The notes under the pieces: generated by a model
What the model was told of the DNA's origin: nothing
The model's input: only the letters and a program-made list of their open reading frames with translations
Databases searched by the model: none
Translations under genes and position numbers: made by a program
Part shown: positions 58,916-64,000 of the stretch, piece by piece
Layout of the letters: each line of letters starts with the position of its first letter
How positions within the stretch are numbered: position 1 is the stretch's first letter
Source of the DNA: Azospirillum oryzae
GTDB lineage: Bacteria; Pseudomonadota; Alphaproteobacteria; Azospirillales; Azospirillaceae
Length of the DNA stretch: 64,000 bases
Direction of reading: 5' to 3'
Assembly (NCBI RefSeq): GCF_900177515.1
Contig: NZ_FXAK01000009.1
Coordinates: 372,001-436,000, forward strand

Positions 58916-59249
58916 CCGGCGAGGCTGCGGCGTGTCCCGAACCCCCTCGTAGTCATGGTCATGCGACTTTGGGGCACCGTCAACTTCTCGGCGACCGGGC
59001 AAAGTGAGAACCTGTTCGCAGCAGGCGCGTCCCATCCGGCTTTAGCCGGGATGCTACTTTGAGCTGAGCAAGGGTGTTGCGGCAGGGGCGTGATCCGGTC
59101 GGTCTGCCGCCCTCGATGTCACCGCTTGGACTCGCATTCTATGGGCACTGCCATTCGTCCCGCAAGCACCACCCCAGCCTCCTGGGACGCGTTCTCGGAT
59201 GCCGATGCCTTTGTCGAGGAGGTGCTTGTTCGGGCTGACGGCGATGGCG
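58916..59249. other. Intergenic debris after iclR
   Basis: About 330 bases hold no intact gene. A 38-codon frame at 59141-59257 (MGTAIRPASTTPASWDAFSD, then DAFVEEVLVRADGDGE) has no clear ribosome site and is probably a fragment. It leads into transposase debris. Confidence 0.4.
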
Positions 59250-59510
59250 AGTGACGGCACTCGTCCAGCCCGCACCGGGCCCAAAGATCCTCTCACCGGA
59301 GCGGCGCTGCGCAAGGCGATTTTGGCGATTTGGTGCGTATGCTTCTGCAGCATGTGATGGCGCGCCATCGAGCAGCTCACCGGCATCCCGTTCGGCACGT
59401 TGTAAACTCTGTTTGCCTGCTGGACCCGGCTCGGGCTGTGGCGCCGTCTGCACGACCGGCTGCGCCGGACGTGGCGTCTGGCCTGCAGCGATAGGAAAGG
59501 ACCTTTCCTG
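59250..59510 (+). pseudogene. Probable transposase N-terminal remnant
   Basis: In one frame, interrupted by TGA and TAA, the DNA reads ALRKAILAIWCVCFC, then WRAIEQLTGIPFGTL, then TLFACWTRLGLWRRLHDRLR. This pattern (a C/W/A-rich helix, TGIPFGTLY, TLFxxWTRxGLWRRL) resembles the N-terminal domain of IS5-type transposases. The two stops and the absence of any catalytic domain mark it as dead. The family assignment is tentative. Confidence 0.4.
59493..59509. repeat. Perfect hyphenated palindrome AGGAAAGG-A-CCTTTCCT
   Basis: Two 8-bp arms flank a single A. It lies inside mobile-element debris and might be a recombination or protein-binding site, or chance. Confidence 0.5.
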
Positions 59511-59752
59511 TTCTGCATTCCCTCGTGTAGCGGCACCGGCGAGTAGATGAATATAGGAGGCAATTCGGCGTTTCGTGAAGCGACGCACCTGGAAACCAAT
59601 ACGATGGGCGTCGGCTTCGGTGAGCATGCAGAGACGGCCTGCGCGGGCTGCTGCCTGGTCAAACACTCTGTACAGGCGGCCAAATGATCATTTCCTCAAA
59701 CCTGATCAAACTGTACAAAGGGGCGTTTCGACCTTCGGCCCGGAGCGTCCCT

Positions 59753-60020
59753 ATAGCCCTGATCGACTACCTCCGTGTCTCCACCGAGGGTCAAGCGGCC
59801 TTCAGCTCGACGAGCTGAAGGACACCGGCTGCGGGGTTGATCTTCGATGTGAAGGCATCGGAGGCCAGCCGGTCGCGGCCGGATCTCGTCAAGGCAGTCG
59901 ACCGTATGTAGCGTGGCAACATCCTCGTGGTTGCCCGCACCGACCGACTGGCCCGTTCGCTTTCCCACCTGCTGGAGGTGATCGAGGGGCTGGAGACAGA
60001 GCTTGGCCTCCTTTCCGGAC
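59753..60020 (+). pseudogene. Serine recombinase (resolvase/invertase) remnant
   Basis: The segment IALIDYLRVSTEGQ carries the N-terminal catalytic Ser region of Tn3-type resolvases. After frame changes there follow LQLDELKDTGCG, SRPDLVKAVDRM, then RGNILVVARTDRLARSLSHL with the conserved Arg pair and LLEVIEGLETELGLLS. Several indels and a stop (TAG near 59911) break the frame, and the C-terminal DNA-binding domain is missing. It is a relic of a transposon or integrated plasmid resolution gene. Confidence 0.7.
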
Positions 60021-60142
60021 AGTTTTGCGGCCGGAATATGCGTGGTTCCGGTTCATTTTATGCTGTCAACTGGATCCAGGCCGGCGTGCTCACACAGGCC
60101 TCCACCAAGGGCGCGAGAGCCACCGAACCGGGGAAAGATCAA

Positions 60143-61594
60143 TCAGCCGATGGTTCCCACCGTCTGGCAAATGTGCTTCAGCTCTGTGAAATCGGCGAAG
60201 GCATCATAGCCATGCAACCGGCCCAACCCGCTTTGCCGGTAGCCGCCGGTTTCCGCCTCGGCGAACAGGCGGTTGTGGTCGTTGATCCAGACGGTTCCGT
60301 TGCGCAACGCCCGGGCCATGCGCAGCGCTCGGGCGCCGTCGCGGGTCCAGACGCTGGCCGACAAGCCGAACACGGTGTTGTTGGCCTTGGCCACTGCCTC
60401 CGCCTCGGTCTCGAAACGCTCCAGCACAAGGAAGGGGCCGAAGATCTCGTCTTGGCAGAAGAAGGCGGACGGGTCGTCGTGCGCCACCAGCGACGGGGTG
60501 AGGAACGACGCGGCGGCCGGGGAGTCCGTCGGCACGCCGCCGCGCAGCAGCACCTCGTCACAGGTATCGAAGGCCCGTTCGACCTGGGTCTGCACCTGGT
60601 CACGCGCCGGCCGGTCGATCAGCGGTCCCATCCGTATCGCCGGATCGAGGCCGTTCCCTACCGTCATGGCAGCCAGCGCCGCCCGCAAATGCGTCTTCAT
60701 CGCGTCAAAAGCCGAGGCATGGACCAGCACCCGGCGGGCAGCGGTGCATTGCTGGCCGGAGATGATGGTGGCGGCAGTGGCGATGCGCGCCGCGGTCTCC
60801 GCCGGATCGGCGTCGGGGAAGACGACGCAGCAGCTCTTGCCCCCCAGTTCCAGAGACAGCTTCTTCATAGTGTCCGCTGCCGCGACCATGATGCGCTTGC
60901 CGGTGGCGGTCGAGCCGGTGAAGCTGACCACATCGACCAGCGGTGAGTCGACCAGCCGGGCGGCGGCGGCATGGCCGGTCTCGCTGACCATGTTGCAGAC
61001 GCCGCGGGGCAGGCCGGGGACCTCGGACAGGGCGCGCAGGAAGGCGGCGGTCAGCAGGGTGGTCTGCGCCGCCGGCTTGACCACGACGGTGCAGCCGCAG
61101 GCCAGCGCCGGGCCGATGGCTCGCGCCAGCAGCACCGCCGGCGCGTTCCACGGGATGATCAGCGCCGCCACGCCGGCCGGTTCGCGCAGCATGGTGGAGA
61201 GGACGCCCGGCTCGACCTCCAGCACATGGCCGGGGACGTGGCGGGCGAGGCCGCCATAATAGCGGATTTCCGAAATGGCACCGGCGATCTCGCCCCGCGA
61301 CTGGGCGATGGCCTTGCCGTTCTCCAGCGTCAGCAGGCGGGCGAGATCCTCCGCCTCGGCGTCGAGCCTGTTGGCCCAGCCGAGCAGAACGGCTTGGCGC
61401 AGCCGCGGGTTCTGCGCCCAATCGGGACGATGGAAGGCGGCATGCGCGGCGGCGATGGCGGCCTCGGCCTCGGCGCGTCCGCCCTCGGCGGCATGGCCGA
61501 CGATGCTGCCGTCGGCTGGGTTGATGCTGGCGAAGCGATCGGTGCCGGGCACCCACGCACCGTCGATCCACTGCAGGCTGTTCAGGTTGGTCAC
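60143..61594 (-). CDS. Aldehyde dehydrogenase family protein
   Basis: The product has 483 residues from the GTG at 61594, chosen because GGGAGGA lies 6 bases before; the longer frame to 61666 has no such site. It has the catalytic Glu in LELGGKS, Cys283 in ISGQQCTAARR, the cofactor region FTGSTATGKR and PWNAP. It oxidises an aldehyde to an acid with NAD(P). It is the third gene of a UbiX-LysR-aldehyde dehydrogenase set and may take the aldehyde made by the TPP enzyme encoded beyond 63665. Confidence 0.92.
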   Translation of the reverse strand: MTNLNSLQWIDGAWVPGTDRFASINPADGSIVGHAAEGGRAEAEAAIAAAHAAFHRPDWAQNPRLRQAVLLGWANRLDAEAEDLARLLTLENGKAIAQSRGEIAGAISEIRYYGGLARHVPGHVLEVEPGVLSTMLREPAGVAALIIPWNAPAVLLARAIGPALACGCTVVVKPAAQTTLLTAAFLRALSEVPGLPRGVCNMVSETGHAAAARLVDSPLVDVVSFTGSTATGKRIMVAAADTMKKLSLELGGKSCCVVFPDADPAETAARIATAATIISGQQCTAARRVLVHASAFDAMKTHLRAALAAMTVGNGLDPAIRMGPLIDRPARDQVQTQVERAFDTCDEVLLRGGVPTDSPAAASFLTPSLVAHDDPSAFFCQDEIFGPFLVLERFETEAEAVAKANNTVFGLSASVWTRDGARALRMARALRNGTVWINDHNRLFAEAETGGYRQSGLGRLHGYDAFADFTELKHICQTVGTIG

Positions 61595-61609
61595 TGTTGT
61601 CCTCCCATG

Positions 61610-61623
61610 TCCATTGGACGTTT
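61610..61623 (+). promoter_or_regulatory. TCCATTGGACGTTT, possible third copy of the 43337-type motif
   Basis: It matches 43342-43355 at 13 of 14 positions and contains its own GTCCA-T-TGGAC palindrome (61609-61619). It overlaps the leader just before the aldehyde dehydrogenase start. The likeness may be chance. Confidence 0.3.
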
Positions 61624-61723
61624 TCGTTGCAAGGGACGCGCGGGACCTAGGCGCCCTCTGTCCCACAGCCAGCTAATCCCCGGCGGTGGCGTCAAGGCAA
61701 ATAGTCTATTCTAATCAATGGGA

Positions 61724-62674
61724 TCACTTCGCCTGATGGCTCTCGGCGGCGGCACGGCCGGCGTCCAGATGCGCGCCGGGGTTGGCAGCCTCGATAAGGC
61801 GTTCGTTCATGGTCTCCATGAACCGGACGGCGGCGAGGCTGAGCGGCCGCCGCGGGTGATGGAGCCAGGCGAGCGTGCGCATGATCGTCGGTTCCACGAT
61901 CGGGGTTGCCCGCAGGGTGCCGTCGGCCAGACCGCGATGAACGGCGATGCTGGGCAACACGGTGACCCAGTCGGTGCGCGCGACCAGTTCGGCGATGGAG
62001 ATCAGGGTGTCGATCTCCAACTGGGGTTTCAGGTCGATGCCCTGCGCCTCGGCGGCCTGCTCCAGCACTGCCCGCAGCCCGTGCCGCTTGGACGGGATAA
62101 CCAAGCGGAACTGCGCAAGGTCGCTGAGCCGCACCGTGTCGGGCAAGGGAGGCGGCCGGGCCGCTCCGCTGACCAGCACCATCTCCTCGTTCAGGATGTC
62201 CGTGGTTTCCAGCGCCAGCCGCTTGCGCGGCCGGTTGATCACCGCGATGTCCAGTTGGCCGGAGGTCACCTGTTCGACGAAGGTGGCGGTGTAGCCGTCG
62301 GCGACGCTCAACTCCACGCTTGGATACTGGTTGGAGAAGATCTCGATCGTCCGCGACAGCACCGATTGGGTGACCGAGGCGATCAGGCCGATAGAGACCT
62401 GGCCGGTGATGCGGCCGGCCAGATTGCTGATCTCCTGCTTGGCGGCGGCGATGTCGCGCAGGATCGGCAGGAACAGCCGGAACATGGTGCGGCCGGCCGC
62501 CGTCGGGATCATGCCCTGCGGGCTGCGCTCGAACAGCTTCTCGCCGAGTTCGGCCTCGAGCTTGGCGATCTGCATGCTCAGCGCCGGCTGCACGACGTTC
62601 AGCCGGCGCGCCGCGCGGGTCACGTTGCCTTCCTCGTACAGGCACATGAAATACTGGAGCTGGCGCAGGTCCAT
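61724..62674 (-). CDS. LysR family transcriptional regulator
   Basis: The product has 316 residues from the ATG at 62674, which shares one base with the upstream stop (TGATG). It has a winged helix at 1-60 (RQLQYFMCLYEEGNVTRAAR, then LNVVQPALSMQIAKLEAELG) and an effector domain at about 90-300. This is the CbbR/CatR-like layout for catabolic operons. Being coupled between ubiX-like and aldehyde dehydrogenase genes, it probably controls that operon and the divergent TPP-enzyme gene. Confidence 0.9.
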   Translation of the reverse strand: MDLRQLQYFMCLYEEGNVTRAARRLNVVQPALSMQIAKLEAELGEKLFERSPQGMIPTAAGRTMFRLFLPILRDIAAAKQEISNLAGRITGQVSIGLIASVTQSVLSRTIEIFSNQYPSVELSVADGYTATFVEQVTSGQLDIAVINRPRKRLALETTDILNEEMVLVSGAARPPPLPDTVRLSDLAQFRLVIPSKRHGLRAVLEQAAEAQGIDLKPQLEIDTLISIAELVARTDWVTVLPSIAVHRGLADGTLRATPIVEPTIMRTLAWLHHPRRPLSLAAVRFMETMNERLIEAANPGAHLDAGRAAAESHQAK

Positions 62675-63363
62675 CAAACACTTCCGCTGGGCTGACCGGC
62701 AGGAGCCGAGCGGGGAGAGGACCGGCCGGAGCGGCGTGCGGTTTCCCCCCAGCGCCGCACCCGTCCGCTGTCCAGGTCGAACAGGTCCAGCACCCGCCCG
62801 ACGGTGTGGTCGATCAGGTCGTCCAGCCCGTCCGGTTTGGCGTAGAAGGCGGGAACCGGCGGGGCGATGATCGCGCCCATCTCGGCCAGGGCGGTCATCG
62901 TGCGCAGGTGGCCGAGATGGAGCGGCGTCTCACGGACCACCAGAACCAGCCGGCGCCGCTCCTTCAGCACGACGTCGGCCGCCCGACTCAACAGACCGGT
63001 CGTGGTGCCGCAGGCGATATCGGACATGCTGCGCATCGAACAGGGCGCCACCACCATCCCCATCGTCCGGAACGACCCGGAGGAGATCGACGCCGCGATG
63101 TCGTCCGCCGGATGGGCGACACTGGCGAGCGCGCGGACCTCGGCGATCTTCCAGTCGGTCTCCATGGCGATGGTGACCTCCGCCGAGCGGGTCAGCACCA
63201 GATGCGTCTCGATCTCCAGCGCCCGCAGGGTCTGCAGCATCCGGATGCCGTACACGACACCCGACGCGCCGGAAATGCCGACGATCAGCCGCTGCGGCGC
63301 CGCGGGACATGGGCGCCCGTCCGGACCTGTGCCGTGGTGCGGCGTATCGGCGGACATCTTCAT
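62674..63363 (-). CDS. UbiX-type flavin prenyltransferase
   Basis: The product has 229 residues with FMN-binding motif GISGASGVVYGIRML (29-43), SSGSFRTMGMVVAPCSMRSM, and the prenyl-phosphate-binding region RRRLVLVVRETPLHLGHLRT. It prenylates FMN to make the cofactor of UbiD-type decarboxylases. No UbiD gene is seen in the window; it is likely beyond the right edge. The C-terminal 25 residues are disordered. Duplicated ubiX genes next to catabolic genes usually serve one dedicated decarboxylase. Confidence 0.92.
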   Translation of the reverse strand: MKMSADTPHHGTGPDGRPCPAAPQRLIVGISGASGVVYGIRMLQTLRALEIETHLVLTRSAEVTIAMETDWKIAEVRALASVAHPADDIAASISSGSFRTMGMVVAPCSMRSMSDIACGTTTGLLSRAADVVLKERRRLVLVVRETPLHLGHLRTMTALAEMGAIIAPPVPAFYAKPDGLDDLIDHTVGRVLDLFDLDSGRVRRWGETARRSGRSSPRSAPAGQPSGSV

Positions 63364-63664
63364 CGGTCGGCATCCTCATCCTGGTCGGTCCCGCCCGCGG
63401 GCGGGGCGCATGTGTTGCCGCCGGATTATGGTGAAACCGGATTCCCATCACAAATAATGATTGGGAATGCTGATAATCATAAAAACTGATGGCGCTACCA
63501 ACGGCGGCGGAATCTTGCGGCCCCCGGGTGGGCAAAGGTCGGCAAATCCATCAGTCAGCCATGCGATCAAATCGGATGATCGGGCCGATGATTTTAAATT
63601 ATTTGATTAGCGTTCCCAATTGAGCGACCTATGAAGCGGCGGAACGAGCAGCAACAATCAGCCA
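63364..63664. promoter_or_regulatory. Divergent promoter region with inverted repeat ATTCCCA/TGGGAAT
   Basis: The 301 bases between ubiX and the TPP enzyme hold ATTCCCA (63441-63447) and TGGGAAT (63462-63468), a perfect 7-bp inverted repeat 14 bases apart. A third half-site GCGTTCCCAATTGA (63610-63623) matches GCATTCCCAATCAT, the minus-strand reading of 63457-63470, at 11 of 14 positions. AT-rich promoter-like DNA lies at 63585-63610. The LysR protein is the likely ligand. Confidence 0.5.
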
Positions 63665-64000
63665 ATGCACGTTGAGGGAGTACAATCCTTGGTCGATAGC
63701 CAATCGAATGCGAACGAAAATGGGCAATCGGAGCGGAGTGCATCGGATCTGTTCCTGGCTCAACTCTCCGCTTTCGGCGTCGATTACTTCTTCGCCAACG
63801 GCGGAACCGATTTCCCCCCGATCGCCGAGGCGTTCGCCCGGGCGGAGGAGTCCGGCACGGCCGTTCCGCGCCCCATGGTGGTCCCGCACGAGAATCTCGC
63901 GGTGTCGATGGCGCACGGGGTCTACATGACCACCGGACGGCCCCAGGCGGTCATGGTGCATGTGAATGTCGGAACCGCCAATACAGTCAACGCGGTGCTG
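63665..64000 (+). CDS. Thiamine-pyrophosphate-dependent enzyme, N-terminal part (runs off window)
   Basis: The first 112 codons start at the ATG at 63665. After a polar leader the N-terminal TPP-binding (pyrimidine) domain begins: SASDLFLAQLSAFGVDYFFA, NGGTDFPPIAEAFA, then VPHENLAVSMAHGVYMTTG, with the catalytic Glu equivalent in PHENLAV. This resembles acetolactate synthase/benzoylformate-decarboxylase-type enzymes that cleave 2-keto acids to aldehydes. The product aldehyde could be the substrate of the aldehyde dehydrogenase across the divergent promoter. The gene is cut by the window edge. Confidence 0.85.
   Translation, partial: MHVEGVQSLVDSQSNANENGQSERSASDLFLAQLSAFGVDYFFANGGTDFPPIAEAFARAEESGTAVPRPMVVPHENLAVSMAHGVYMTTGRPQAVMVHVNVGTANTVNAVL

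Noticed and set aside
1..64000. CRISPR arrays, rRNA, tRNA, phage structural genes, replication origin
   Set aside because: None was seen: no regularly spaced repeats, no RNA gene cores and no capsid, tail or Rep/Par-type proteins among the recognisable frames.

Overview
The window is GC-rich (roughly two thirds G+C by eye), densely packed and rich in LysR, GntR, IclR, TetR and MarR regulators, ABC and TRAP importers, twin-arginine leaders and insertion-sequence debris. This fits an alphaproteobacterium, and an Azospirillum-like Rhodospirillales member is plausible. Nothing seen fixes the genus. No rRNA, tRNA, ribosomal protein or other core housekeeping gene was found, so this reads as accessory chromosome, chromid or megaplasmid DNA.

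Layout. 0-3.2 kb: a large winged-helix/ATPase/TPR regulator and a small gene, joined tail to tail through a fragment of a transglutaminase gene. 3.8-8.3 kb: an ABC-F ATPase divergent from a TetR regulator with a palindrome between them, then a two-component system. 8.4-15.2 kb: a thiol/peroxide defence patch with an exported alpha/beta hydrolase, a DipZ-type thiol-disulfide protein, an OhrR-type MarR regulator, a small exported peptide, a glutathione transferase, Ohr and a Tat-exported hydrolase, plus three decayed genes. 15.5-16.1 kb: an IS3 remnant. 16.4-25.6 kb: a redox/xenobiotic cluster (GST, a PNPOx-flavin reductase-ferredoxin fusion, AhpD-like protein, DUF1348, pirin, isochorismatase-type hydrolase, quinone oxidoreductase) with two LysR and one HxlR regulator. 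25.7-26.5 kb: a deleted IS3-type element with perfect 25-bp ends. 26.6-32.6 kb: a sugar-acid cluster (SDR, enolase-superfamily dehydratase, GntR, TRAP importer). 33.0-33.8 kb: an IS6 element.

33.9-42.3 kb: a four-gene sugar-type ABC importer divergent from a MaoC-TetR-CoA transferase-AroE-like block that carries two nearly identical operators. 42.4-49.9 kb: a truncated livG, a GntR regulator with two predicted DNA-binding domains, and a five-gene catabolic operon (alpha-hydroxyacid oxidase, acetoacetate decarboxylase family, Liv-type binding protein, SDR, FAH hydrolase). The two ends of this region share an operator-like motif. 50.1-50.8 kb: an IS5 remnant. 51.0-58.9 kb: an eight-gene compact operon (citryl-CoA-lyase-like protein, class III CoA-transferase, binding protein, two permeases, one ATPase, a polysaccharide-deacetylase-fold protein and an alpha/beta hydrolase), divergent from an IclR regulator. 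59-60 kb: transposase and resolvase debris. 60.1-64 kb: aldehyde dehydrogenase, LysR and a UbiX-type flavin prenyltransferase in one operon, divergent from a TPP enzyme that runs off the edge.

How it works together. Each catabolic block has its own importer, local regulator and a candidate operator visible in the DNA, so the window looks like a series of imported substrate-utilisation cassettes separated by mobile-element scars. The most promising undescribed unit is the IclR-linked operon at 51.0-57.9 kb. It combines CoA activation, a citrate-synthase-fold lyase with an apparent active-site change, a dedicated importer and two hydrolases. Next come the TetR-linked MaoC/CoA-transferase/AroE block at 38-42 kb and the two-site GntR regulon at 43-50 kb.
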